Assembly: GCA_027405735.1 (NCBI GenBank)
Contig: JAPEHQ010000014.1
Location: 1 to 64,000 of the forward strand
Length of the DNA: 64,000 nucleotides
Direction of reading: 5' to 3'
DNA from: Mucor racemosus
Lineage: Eukaryota > Mucoromycota > Mucoromycetes > Mucorales > Mucoraceae
The notes beneath the pieces are model-generated. The model was not told the DNA's origin and did not search any database. It worked only from the letters and a program-made list of their open reading frames with translations. This document shows positions 11,172 to 23,584 of this stretch, in pieces. The number at the start of each line of letters is the position of its first letter. The stretch's first letter is position 1. Made by a program: the position numbers and the translations under genes.

Positions 11172-14100
11172 ATGGAGAGTCCTTATTACGACAAGAATCA
11201 ATATCATATTACTAATACATTAACCTCTTCTTCTCGACAAATACCAGAGCCATCTAGTCCTAGTCCTATTGGAGATTGGTTAGCAAAAGAAGAGGCTTTA
11301 TTAGACGGTATGGAAACAGAGCTTTGCGAATTAATACCTCCAATATTAACAACACAAAATAATAACAATGTTGATCAAGTATGTGAAATATAGACATCAA
11401 ATGTTTCAACTCTTTATTTTGTTAATATATACTAACATGAATGTAAACGTTTTTTCTATACAGCGACATACTATGTGTTCTATCCCTGAAAATGGTATAT
11501 AGATAATATGTTGTCAATTGTATTTCAAGGTTTTAATTGAAATTAGCCGTAATCCCTCGTAAACCTGGAAAACAAACTGCTAACAATAGAAATAGTAATA
11601 ATTCTGCAGTCAATGGATTAAGATCAACTAGTGAAATCCGTATAAATTATCATATACTGTATTTGTTTATATGATTTGTATTTAATCATTCTGCGTATTA
11701 TAGCAAAACCATTCGATTCTATATTCAAATTTGGCTTATTCAATATAATCCAATCACAATGTCTCGCAGATGTATATAAAGAATATTATATGATGTTTAC
11801 TCAATATTGACCAAACTTTCAAAATTAGACATTCTATCAAAGCAATAACCTCGTCATTTCGGGTAAATGAATACATTGGTTGAATATGATCTACAAACTA
11901 AATGCATTGTAGCCCCTACTGGTTCTGGAAAAACTGTTTTTATGGAATTAGCTATCATTCGAGCACTTCTTCATAGTGGAAGTAATTCTAAAGTTATCTA
12001 CATGGCACCTACAAAAAGTTTATGTAACGAAAGAGCCAAGGATTGGCAGCTTAAGTTTAAGCCTCTTGGTATTGAATGTAGGCATTATAATGCAATGTAT
12101 ATTTGCTTACATAATGTATTCATATTACATTTATAATTTTTAGGTAAAAAGTTTACAGGAGATACTCAAAGAAGTTCCATTTCAGCTATTCAAAAAAGTA
12201 CTATCATGTAAAGTATATGCATCTAGTGTTATTTATACTTAAACAAGGCTTTAAAAATACTTTTTTTTATAGAATTACCACTCCTGAGAAATGGGATTCA
12301 ATGACAAGGCGTTGGAATGATCATAAACAATTGATGAAACTAATAAATTTATTTTTAGTATGCTATTCTTTATTAATTAGAAATATATGTCTTTGTATTA
12401 ATTATCACATTTGTATATAAAGATCGACGAAGTCCATATACTCAATGAAAAGCGTGGGGCATGTTTAGAAGCATGTGTAAGCAGAATGCAGGTAATTTTT
12501 TGACAGAAATTTTGCATGAACTTCAGGGGTTAATTGATCCACACCTGTTTTGATTCACAGACTATGGATATCAATTTACGTTATATAGCAGTTTCAGCAA
12601 CTGTACCCAACTTGGAAGACATAGCGACTTGGTTAAATGCAAAACGTACGTATGATATACATATAAACTAACTGCCTGTCTGTCTAACTATGGAGTAGCT
12701 ATTTCATATTCTGAGGAATATCGACCTATCAAGCTTGAAAGATTTGTTTACGCATACCAACAAAAGGAAGGAAATATGTTTTTATTTGATCGCAAATTAG
12801 ATTGGAAGTAAGTAAACACTCAAATAACATGTATTTGTAATCTGAATCTAATAATCATCTAGGTTATTAGAGATGATTGAAAAGCATAGCAATAATAAAC
12901 CTGTTTTGATATTTTGTTCTACTCGAAAATCTGCTGAACAAGCATGCTTTATCATTACAAAATTGATGGACAAAAAGGGCATATCAACATTAAAGTAAAA
13001 TATTTGCATTTTCTAAACTTTTTTTTTTTTTTTTTTTTTTACGTAAAATGTAATACCTTATTATATAGTGAAACTGCGGTTCCTTCACAGAATAATCCTA
13101 GGTTTAGAGATAAAAATCTAATCAAATTTGTAGGAAGAGGAATTGCATTTCATCATGGTAAATAATATATACATTGATTTGAGCATTGCATATACCATAT
13201 CTTAATATATAAAGTTAGCTGGATTAGATCCTAATGATCGCTCACAAGTTGAAAACAAGTTTATGAACAAAGAAATCAGAGTGATAGGTAACGTAGAAAC
13301 ATCAATTTTAGTGATTTTTACATTCTTAAACAAGTAATACCATAAAAAAATAGCTACAACGTCTACCTTGGCTGTGGGTGTAAATCTACCAGCACATTTA
13401 GTTATTGTCAAGTCAACCCAAGGTACGTTTTTATAGTAATATATAAGTCAATTACTTTTATAATCCACTTTTAGTAGGTTATCAAAACGGAAATTTAGAC
13501 GAATATACAGATATCGACCTCCTTCAAATGATGGGCCGAGCCGGTCGACCCGGTTTAGATACATCAGGCTGTGTAGTCATTCTAACTACATCAAAAATGA
13601 AGCTTCATTACGAATCTTTGATATCTGGCACAACTAATCTTGAAAGCCGACTTCATGAAAATTTGATTGAGCATTTGGTATCGGAAATCTGCTTGGGTAC
13701 AATAACAAATGAAGCTACCGCATTAAAATGGCTCCAATCTACATTCTTGTATGTCAGATTATTAAAGAACCCTGTATATTATAAATTGGATCAAGGTTCA
13801 ATTTCATCAAGTACGATATTACAAGAAATATGTTCCAAGGATTTAGAATTATTACAGTATCATAATCTTATTCAGAAATCAAGCGATTCAAAACTCAAGC
13901 CTACTGCATTTGGTTTTGCAATGGATATATACTATATTCGTTTTCCAACAATGGTTAGATTAATGGAAAGTAAAACACCTGAATCTGTGAAAGATACGCT
14001 TGATCTCATTAGCAAATCACATGAAGAAATGGACACTTTTCGATTCAATCAGGGAGATAAACAATTTCTGAATTCAATCAAAAATCATGATAATATTCGA

Positions 14101-16542
14101 TTCCCTGTTGACAGAATCTCTAATTTATCTGATAAAGTCTTTATAATGATTCAGTGTTTACTTGGAGATATCTCATTGAATAATAGTAACGGTGGTACGA
14201 CATTACTAGCAATTGAAGGGTCTAACATTATGAAACATTCTAGTCGCATAGCAAGATGTTTGTATTTATTTAAACCATGAAAAAACATACTACTAATGCT
14301 GTGGTTACAGGTTTAATTGATTGCAGTGTTCAAGAGAAAAATGCTGCTAAATTGAGATATGCACTTGAAATGTATCAATGTTTACAAGCCCACATGTGGT
14401 CTGATTCGCCTTACATTGCTCGACAATTACCAGGCATTGGCTCACAATATGCCAAGACAATTGCTCAAGCTAACCTGATAAACTTTGATCAATTAAGAAA
14501 TTGTGATCCTGGAAGATTTGAGCAGGTTCGTATTATGAAGCGGTTTAAATTCAAGATATCTATATTAATACATAATCAGTTATTACATCGAAATCCTCCA
14601 TTTGGAATCAAACTTTGTAAAGAGATTTCTATCTTGCCAGATATGTCGCTTGAAATGCATCAGGCATGTGTATATTTAGTATAAGGGTAGAGTATTTACT
14701 TATCTTTACACACTCGTAGATGACTATAAATGAATCTGCAACAAACCCTGAAACTGGAAATGTTATTGTTTCAATGCATTTGGGTATAAATTTGAGAAAT
14801 AAAGATGTAGTTACCCGTAACAAGCAAGGAAAAGGCTGTTATATACAGTTCTGGATGGGAACATCAGAAAACCATTTAGTAGATTTCCGTCGTACATTGT
14901 AAGTTGACATGCTATCAATAAATTGCTTCTCATTTAGTCTTTAATATACAAATGTAGAGTTTCTAATTTGATTAAACAAAAGTATGAATTTGATGTCAAA
15001 GTGGAAATTGAATCTTTAGGGAGCATCATTTACGCTCATTTACAATGTGGAGATTATGGTATATTTACTACATTATTATGCTTAAAGGCGCACTGTCATT
15101 AACTACTCTTTTCAAGTTGGCCTTGATATCCAAAAGGAATTTAAACCAAAATTAGATCCTAGAAAGTTCATTTCAATAGCTGGCCCATCTAATATTTCTA
15201 AACCGCAAAAAAATCAGCCTAAGCATATTGAAATACAAGAGGATTTCATGGATATAGATGATGATTTTGAAATGCAAGAGATATTTCAGATGCCAAATGC
15301 GCCTGTACAAAGATCAGCATTAACACCAGCGCCAGAATTGGCACCAAAATCAGCATCAAAACCAGCATTAAAATCAGAATTAGCATCAATGTCTGCATTA
15401 ATACCAGAACCTGCCGTCAACATCGAAGAAATGGATACTGATATTGAAGAAATAGATGATAATATTGATCCTCAAGCATATAATACTTTATTCGCAGACA
15501 ATAACAATAGAGAAACTGGTCCTAGCACTTCATTTGAGTCTACAAAATATAAAAAAATTCAAGAAAAAGGCAAGAAGAAACCCAAAAAGAAAACACCTTC
15601 TCCTCCAGAGCCGTGAGTATTAGAATACTTTATGTTTACATGCACTAATGATGCGGCTTTTATGTAGATGTAAACACCGTTGCAAGCATAAAGACAAGTA
15701 AAAATATACTAAAATTTACACCTTGATCCAATGTATTAAGGTTTATGTTTTTTTTTTTTTAGATGTCGACATAAATGCTGTAAATTATTCCTTCATGTAA
15801 TAAATGATAATGATACTGTTGGCCCTATTACTGGTACCAAAAGACCAAGCCCAGAAAATATAAATGATACACCATCTAAAGAAAGAAAGTTGGGATCAAC
15901 ATCAAATCCTACGACTAATTCTGATTTCAATCCAGCAACATCTTCACAACAACCACAAAGAGATTTATTTGATTATTTCCCTCAACTATCTGAAAAAGGT
16001 GCTTTATAATTAACTTTTTTTTTTTTTTTTTTTTTCTTGCATAGTTTGAATTAATATATTATTATCATTCTATATAGAAGTTGAATTATTAGGAAGCTTG
16101 GATAAAACAATCAGTGAAAATAAACCTACAACAGATGGTATAAATACATTTATAATTCCCCCATTTTGTAGGCTATAAATGTCTTAATATTCTCCTTTTC
16201 TATATAGTAGCAATGATAGATCAATCCATAGTAGATGATATTGACAATGATAGTATGGCTAATAATGATGAATTTGGTTATAATGTTGATGCTGATCGTC
16301 CTATCGATACTTTAAATTGCGATGAATTATGGGATGAAGTTGGGAGAATAGCTCACGAAGCATTTTCAACATTGAGCAAACAAGGAATAGGAGGAGAAGT
16401 TTCTGGTTCTGATTCCATTGATGTAACACAATCGCCAGAAGAAAAATCCGATGAAAAGAGCAAGGAATCTTTTACAATCGAGAATGAACTACCTACATTA
16501 AATGACTGGATTAAAGATAATGTAATCATCGTGTATAATTAA
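11172..16542 (+). CDS. HFM1: HFM1/MER3-type meiotic DNA helicase (Ski2-like, Sec63 domain, C-terminal Cys/His cluster)
   Basis: A gene of roughly 25 exons whose pieces join in frame across short GT-AG introns. In order: a Q-like segment (KPFDSIFKFGLFN) at 11704; motif I APTGSGKT, whose codons are split by an intron and resume at 11913; GDTQRS and ITTPEKWDSMTRRW (12144-12357); motif II DEVH at about 12426; motif III SATVPN near 12595; motif IV LIFCSTRKSAEQ (12907); TTSTLAVGVNLPAHLV (13353) and MMGRAGRPG (13528). A winged-helix/Sec63 region follows, with the helix-hairpin-helix LPGIGSQYAKTI at 14428 and RNPPFG at 14590. The acidic tail includes an Ala/Pro/Ser degenerate repeat (15300-15420) and a Cys/His-rich knuckle (15668-15795). 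The family promotes meiotic crossovers by unwinding and extending joint molecules. It normally has DEIH or DEVH in motif II. No disabling change was seen. Confidence 0.93.
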
Positions 16543-16677
16543 ATAAAAACTTTATCGCGTAACACCAAGTAGGCGGATTTAAGCATCCTTATACAAAAAA
16601 AGTTATACATGGTTTTATTGAATATGGGGGTGGGGAGGAGTAAAAGAAGCTATTTTGTAAATAACAGAATTCTTTCA
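16543..16677. other. Shared 3' interval between convergent HFM1 and coronin genes
   Basis: Only 135 bases separate the two stop codons, so both genes must end transcription within it or overlap at their 3' ends. It contains an AATAAA at 16541-16546 for HFM1, overlapping the stop codon. Confidence 0.6.
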
Positions 16678-18355
16678 TTAATCATCCCATTCATCTTCAG
16701 CAACCTCTTCATCTTCAGGGTTTGTAGGTTTAGGTTTAACTTGAACATCTTCAATATTCTTTGCTGCAGCAAACATACGTTCCATTTGTTCCTTTTTGCG
16801 TTGTTCATCACTCACAAACTTTTTGCCCATTTCAAATTTAGCCTTTGATTGTGCTTGAGATGCTGGTGGAGGCGCAGTTGATAAAAGCGACATATCTTCA
16901 GGTTGCAACGAAATTCTTTCCAATTGTTTATTTTCACCTTTAAACCAACTAGAAGCATCTTGAGCTGGATGATCTAAATCTAATGTTGGTACAAAAATGT
17001 CATCTTGAAAGAATTCGGGCTAAATTGAAAGAATAAATTAGTACTTCATTTCATACGTACTCTCATAAGAACTTACTCTGGCTCGTGGTACTCGGACACC
17101 AACAGGTTCAATGTTATTGGGTGTCAATCTATAAAATCTATCAATTTCAATATCCTTGACATGACACATCTTTTTAGGTAAGAATGCAAATCCTTGTTGT
17201 AATGTATTGCCTTCAATCTTGGCAACGGCAGTGAGCTGTCTATCCTCGACATGATATGTATGAATGGTTCTATCTCCTCTACCAGCAACAAACAATATTT
17301 GACAATCAGGATCATAATGAGCGCTCATGATACTGGGTGAAACATCAATTGTCTTTCTAGATAATGGCTTTGACAAATCTTCTTTGCTCAAGAGCAAGAC
17401 TTCACGAGAGGATCCAAGACCGAAACCAACACTTACTAACAGCTCATTGTCCAACCAGACCAAACGAGAAGGTCTAATGCTATTATGAGAAGGACCTTCA
17501 GCAACGATATCTCCAGTTCTAGCATTCAAAACTCGAATCTTTTTTTCTTTGGTGGTGGTGGCAATCTGTGTACCATCCGGACTCCATGCACAGCTGAAAA
17601 TAACATCCTTGTGTTGGTCTTTTAGAGCAATTTCTTCCTTTTGAGCTTGCAAATCCCAAATACGAACAGTTGGATGTCCCAAATCATCAGATGTAGTTAA
17701 TAAAACGTCTTTAGTAGTGGGGTGGAATTCAATTAAATGCACTTTATCCATAGCGCTTGATCCAAACACAAATTTAGGTTCTGCCAAGTCCTCTTCAATG
17801 CCTCCTTCAGGGATTTCCCAAACTCGAATCTTGTTATCAATTGAAACTAAAAATGTGGCAAAATATTAAAAATGTAATTTGATACGCGATCCTGTAAACT
17901 TACCAGTGACTAGAATGTTTTCATTGAATGGATCAAATTTGAAATTAATTACTTCAGAGTTATTAAGTACAGATGGGATATGAACAGGAAGACGACCTGG
18001 TTTCTCGGCGTTGATGACACCAACACGACCACCTGGACCAGAAAGAGGTACGGCGATAAATTTTGTGTTGGCCTACATTGTGTTGCGTTAGTTGATTGAC
18101 TATAGTAGCAATATACACTTTTTACCTGAATTAAATCACATTCGCCACTTTTATTGATACTAAGTCCTTGAAGATCTTCATAACGTGTGCTTGGATGATA
18201 GAATTTTTCCGAGATATATTTATAAACGGAAGCATTTGCAGATCCAAATTTAGGTAATGTCTTTTTTGTTTTTTTTTGTTTTGTTTTTTTCGTGATTGTT
18301 TAGATTTATTTGTATTCTATGTTGTGGATTAAAGTATTTATACCTTTTGTGCCAT
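16678..18355 (-). CDS. Coronin, coronin-7-like, single propeller
   Basis: Five exons (18344-18355, 18126-18260, 17904-18072, 17077-17846, 16678-17019) join to 475 residues with all phases matching. The first exon is only four codons (MAQK). The protein has the coronin layout: an N-terminal segment before the first blade, ANTKFIAVPLSGPGGRVGVI, blades with KIRVWEIPEGG and HPTVRIWDLQAQ, and the late coronin block FYRLTPNNIEPVGVRVPRAR. The latter is followed by PEFFQDDIF and ISLQPEDMS. The end, EVAEDEWDD, is the acidic tryptophan tail seen in coronin-7. Coronins bind F-actin and regulate Arp2/3; coronin-7 types also work at the Golgi. Animal coronin-7 has two propellers; this protein has one. There is no C-terminal coiled coil like that of short coronins, only a charged helix. 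Function here is inferred. Confidence 0.88.
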
Positions 18356-19979
18356 TTTTATTAGTTGTATGAAATGAAAAAAAGAAAGGTGATTTATCAC
18401 TACCAATTATCAATTTAGAAATCGAACAATGCGGTCATGGTTGCTCCAGAGAGAATGCGACACAAACAAGTGCATTCAAAGCCAGTTTCAATGTTTTCCA
18501 AATGCTGGGCAACTTCACTTTCCAGCAGAATTGCAATATCTTAAATATATCTTTTTCGTTGAATTTGTTCTTTTCAGTAATATCTCATATTCTGAAATAT
18601 GCACATATCTTCTTAAATAAATAGTACACAGTTTAACCATGAATTGGACTAACTGAATTAATATTAGTTGTAGCTATATTCTAATGATTGACAAAGACAT
18701 GGAAATAGTGCGAGAGAAAGCAATCTGCATGCTTTATTGCAAAGAATATAATGAAGAAAATACAACTAGACTCCTAAAAATAATTGATGGTAAAAATACA
18801 TTGGAAATTTGTTACCAAACTAGCTCATTAAAGCCAGCGCTTGTCCTACTTTTTAGAATCCTTGCTGAACCTCATATTTACAAGCGATATAAATCAAATA
18901 AACATGAGTGATGAACTTTGTTTGTTGTGTCTCTGAATTCACTACCTTAAAATGCCATTAACAATACATCTGATATTAATAATATTCTGGTAAAAGTAAA
19001 TCTCATTATATTCACCAAATTACAGCGTTTACTGGTTAATCTCATCTTTTCAGCTACAAATCTACACAAAATAGCCTTTGTTTTGGTATTAAATTGCAAG
19101 CACCTGATCAATGCTTGTCTGCATTTAATATTTATTATACATGTCTTGTTTTGGTTTCGTTGCTCCTGAACTTTTCTCTACTGGAAGATGCTATAGACTT
19201 GTTTAGCGTGAGCTTTAAGCAGTAGTAGTATATGCATTTATAGAAATTTCATAAATTATGTTGTAAAAAAGTGTCATATATTCCTGAGTAATCATGGTCT
19301 ATTGTACCCAAATTCTCAAACAGAGCACATTTACATATTGAAAATCCTTACTATATACAGATTTAAATGTACTTTCGATGCTATCATCACCATAAATATT
19401 AGTATTATTGATAATATTCTCACTAATTACACAATTTATCGCAATTTTGCATATGGTGTAAAGAGGCTGCATGGGAGTGATACTCTAGCTATAAAAACTA
19501 CAGTTACAATACTAGAAATTAATTCAATTGACTTTATACATGATAGACTATAGCAATCAACAAAACAGCAGTATTGATGAATATAATTGTCAAAAATAAC
19601 ATTATTTCTGAAAATAGTAGTCGTACTAGCAACACAAACATTTATAGCAGCATAAGCAATACATGTATCATAATAAAATTAGTAGTAATAATTTTATATT
19701 CATAGATACAAATGATACAGTAGCAGTAAACAATAATTATGGCATAGTAAGAAGCAAATACACAGTTAGCTTAAAAGATCAAAACAAAGCTGATGTTAAG
19801 CGCAAGACAAAAGGAAATATCACCTCATTGTTTAAGCATATATGCCCCATCTGAAGGTTAAGAAGTAGTGATGAAAAATTAAAACAAATGTATCCTTGTA
19901 ACTAGATACAAATACACGTAATATAACAATAATTACCAATATGTAATAACCAGTCTTCATATCTCTTCAAAACATTAAG
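18356..19979. other. Intergenic; no gene recognised
   Basis: Upstream of the coronin gene. Short open frames occur (18684-18911 and 19663-19854), but they have no recognisable family, no codon signature and no splice context. I see no RNA gene. The last part runs into repeat R1 copy 3. Confidence 0.5.
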
Positions 19980-21650
19980 CTATACCAACACTTTTTAATA
20001 ATAAAACTTACTTGTTTTAAAGCGCTCTATAACATATTTCAATATAAAGTAATTCTGAGCATTTTTATTTTTTTTCATTTTTTTGGCATTTTTTTAGTAC
20101 ATTACAAAATATTTGTTAAATTGAACAGCAGTTTTTTTACACTCATATCATCAACCTTGTTGCGATCTACCGGGTCCCATTTAGTTTTTCTCGAAATATT
20201 GATTTTTCGTGGAAATATCCTCAAATACATACAAAGGAATACCTTCTTTTCTAGCTTCGATTTTTCCCCCGCATACCCTCATCCCAAATTCTGAATTTGA
20301 AAAAAAAAATTGATAAAAATCTCGTTTTCTCTACGACAAATGCAGCCAGAAAGTTCAACAATAGCTCGATAGATATAAATTGTTTTTGCGCATTAATTTC
20401 ATAGTTTATATTTGAAACTTTTTTATAAAAAGTGATATGTAACTTCAAAAAATCTTCAGATTTTCAATTGCGTTTCACGCAAAACTTAATGTAAAACATT
20501 TGTCTAAATTTTGTTTAAATGAATGAAGAATTCAAAACTGTACAAATACCATTTAATATGCTAGCTCAACTTACTTTTCTGTTCATGAAGTATCAAACGA
20601 TTTTGTTTTTTTGGAACATTTTTCGGTCGATTTGTACAATGTTGCAAACCAGACCTTTCGGCCCTTAAAATATTATCCCCAACATGAATTCATTTTCTTT
20701 TCAATCCTTAAATCAGTAATACAATAACAAAAATTTTCTATAAATATGCCACCAAAATATGATATTAAATAAAAATTAGCTCTTTTCTTATTTAAAATCT
20801 CAATCCCTTATACATTAGTATCTTTTTACTTGTTTATAATCTAAATCTTAAGCCTGGAATACATTCTATATAATAGATAACTATCCTCTTAAGTACATTA
20901 TTGAATGCATCCTTGTTAAGTCGTTAGGAAACCGTCAATATTGTTTATTACAAATCTTAAGCCTGGAATACATTCTGTTACTAATAGACAGGAAACTATC
21001 CTCTTAAGTACATTAATTGAATACATCCTTTTAAATTAAGAAAGGAAACCATCATTTTTGTATTTTTTATTATTTACTCTTTGAAATGTCAAAAGAGTCT
21101 ATATAAATAATCTTGCCAGAATATTCCACTTTTATTAACAATACATCCTTTGGATGTATTTATATACATTAATTATAACTATTACTAGGGTTTTACTATC
21201 TAAGAATATGATGTAAGTCAATGATCCACATTGATTTACTGTAACACATAGACTGTGACCTTGGATGTGAGACATAGGATGAGTATTGACATAACACTCT
21301 TGACAATTATTTATCTTTTATTATCTACTCTTGACAATTATTACTCTTAAATACATTACACATATCATTTCATAACGATCAGTAACATATTATCTGATCT
21401 ATCCACTTTATTTCTACTATTATTTTAAATCCCGAAACCCATTTCTCAACAACAAATCAATTTTGAAACTCAATATCAGAGATTGTAAGGGGTAATGCAA
21501 ACTATTATATTAAGTATATCAACAAAAAATAAGTATTTTTCGCTGAAATAAAAAATGCAGAATAGTTTTCAGCTGGATTTATCTTGTGAAGACAAAAAAT
21601 TAATACATTGATTTTGGGATTTAAACTTTACAATCAATTTTAGGTTAATA
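19980..21650 (-). repeat. Dispersed repeat R1, copy 3, split by a solo LTR
   Basis: R1 homology runs 19980-20639 and resumes at 21452-21650, with the GCTGAAATAAAAAATGCAG block near 21541. The interruption is the LTR at 20640-21451. It has the same orientation as the copy at 1290-2641. The distal part is degraded. Confidence 0.65.
20636..21455. mobile_element. Solo LTR, family LTR4, inside R1 copy 3
   Basis: The LTR runs 20640-21451 (812 bases), from TGTTGCAAACC to TTTCTCAACA. The four bases ACAA lie on both sides (20636-20639 and 21452-21455). R1 homology continues across it. It contains an internal imperfect repeat: ATCTTAAGCCTGGAATACAT recurs at about 20846 and 20956, followed each time by CTATCCTCTTAAGTACATTA. 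I saw no other copy in the window. Confidence 0.7.
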
Positions 21651-23584
21651 TTAGGGCAATTCATTTATATCATGGTATCAACCCTTTTATTTTTGGGCAT
21701 ATATCAATGATCTATAGAACAAAGATAAATCTTTTTTGAAATCTGATAGAATTCGATTTAATATTGGGCGAGAAAATTCGAAACTTCTCTGAAAGCCATC
21801 TAAAAACCATCTGATACAGTACCTACTTTTTACAACCTCCGAAAACTGATATCAAGTTCTCTGTCTCGTCGAGGAATTTTGATCCTACTATTAATTTTCA
21901 GTTTTGCATAATAGTATTATACGCATACCTTTTTGCCACAATTGCTCTAGATAGCAACTTCCACAAGAAGCTATACTGTTTTATCAATAACAATAAGAAT
22001 TGAACAATAGTAAAAGGTGGAGTGTATTCAATATACAACATGAGGATATATGTAATAGACGGCAATCTCGGGGTAATAGAATGATAATATGGGTACAACA
22101 ACCAAGACTGAGATTATGAAAATAGATATCGGTAATGTCATATACTGTATAGATTGTGATATAACATATACAGTGCGCTGAAAAAATCATCGCCAAAGTG
22201 CGCTTATAGTTCATTGCGACTGATTCCTAAGAAAAAAAGCTATATTCGGCTATTGAATGCTGTTAAAAAAGTTTTTGTAGGGAAGATAAAATAAATAGCT
22301 CGGTAAAGAATTATATGCTAAATTTTTGTTAGGCCAGATCGCGTATGCAATAACGATTATAAAGCACATATATACCTAATAATTACAAAGCAACAAAGCA
22401 CCTATAGAAAGTTTTAAATCTGGGGGGTTTAACTCAATTGGTTATGTAACTACTGGAAAAATAATGATAAAATATGTGGAACAAGTAGAGATATCCACGG
22501 AAAAAGGTATTAAAAATAATAGGAGGAGTTCGACTAGATAACGTTAGGGTTTTATTATCAAGTTGAACTTAATTGAATCTTTTTTGACAGGAAGATGTCC
22601 TTCTATTTATGGTTCAGGTCAATAATTATAATTTGCTAGGATCCACATCTCGGTTATAAGTTTACTTGCTGTATTAATTAGACATGTCAGATTAAAGTGA
22701 TTCCTGATTTATCCCAGCGGTAATTCAAGCTAAGCACCAGATGAAATGGAGATTTAAATGGATGTAATGCACAGTAATAAAGCCTATGTTCTCCATGATA
22801 AATGCTACTTTGTATTATTTTTCTGTCTATAAATAAGATTGTATGTATTAATTTATGGGACTAAGTTTTAGGCAAATGTAGACTGTGCTTTTTACTAAAT
22901 CAAAATAAGAGCCAACTTTATTCATTTGTGAGTATTGAATCAATAATGCAAATGTAATGAATTGTTTACCAATTGGGTTTTAGCAATTGTTGGTAATGTT
23001 ATAAGTAGTAATGAAAGGAGTAATTAGTAGTAAGAGTGGAAAGTGGGGTTTATATATTCTTTCAAGTGTACAATGTAACATAAATTTAAGCGGCTTTATT
23101 TAGTCTAAATGTGCTATGCCACAAAATAGTATCCATAAACTCTCATATACTATTAATATATGATAATACTGATACCTCATTTAATCATAATAACATAAAA
23201 TATAAATCATTTATCAACATTTAATGCAAGAAGACCCATTATAATAATCTGTAATTTTGGACTAACAACAAAGGTGGATAATATGCTTATAGATGTTATT
23301 CTTATTATCAATTGGTAATTACTGCCTTAAAGAAAGTTGGGGTTCTTATTTGTAAATTAGATATTTAATTATTAAATAAATAAAAGTAAAGGGAGTGTAA
23401 CAATACAGATAAATCTACAAGGGGTCATGTAATGATTTTTTTTAGTATTTATATAAGGGATGCGGCAAGGTTTTGCATGAATGAAACTGAATGTTTGACT
23501 CATTATACCCTCCTTCTGAATATAAACAATTTTATATCTACCGTAAGTACATAAATAATTCTAAATCAAAAATTTATTTTATTA
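21651..23584. other. Gene-free stretch, possible Tc1/mariner end at about 22170
   Basis: AT-rich with no supportable gene. At 22170 the sequence TACAGTGCGCTGAAAAAATC follows a TA and looks like a Tc1/mariner terminal repeat, but I did not find its inverted partner. Bases 22750-22840 match 33770-33850 in the opposite orientation (around AATAAAGCCTA and CTCCATGATAAATG), so another low-copy repeat lies here. Confidence 0.35.

Noticed and set aside
16678..18355. Translation initiation factor eIF2A
   Set aside because: My first impression from the WD40 repeats; the C-terminal block and acidic EDEWDD tail are coronin-specific.
18684..18911. 75-codon plus-strand frame upstream of the coronin gene
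   Set aside because: No recognisable domain, no homologous copy in the window and no intron or leader signals.
22170..22230. Complete Tc1/mariner element starting at TACAGTGCGCTG
   Set aside because: Only one end-like sequence was found; without the inverted partner it cannot be called an element.
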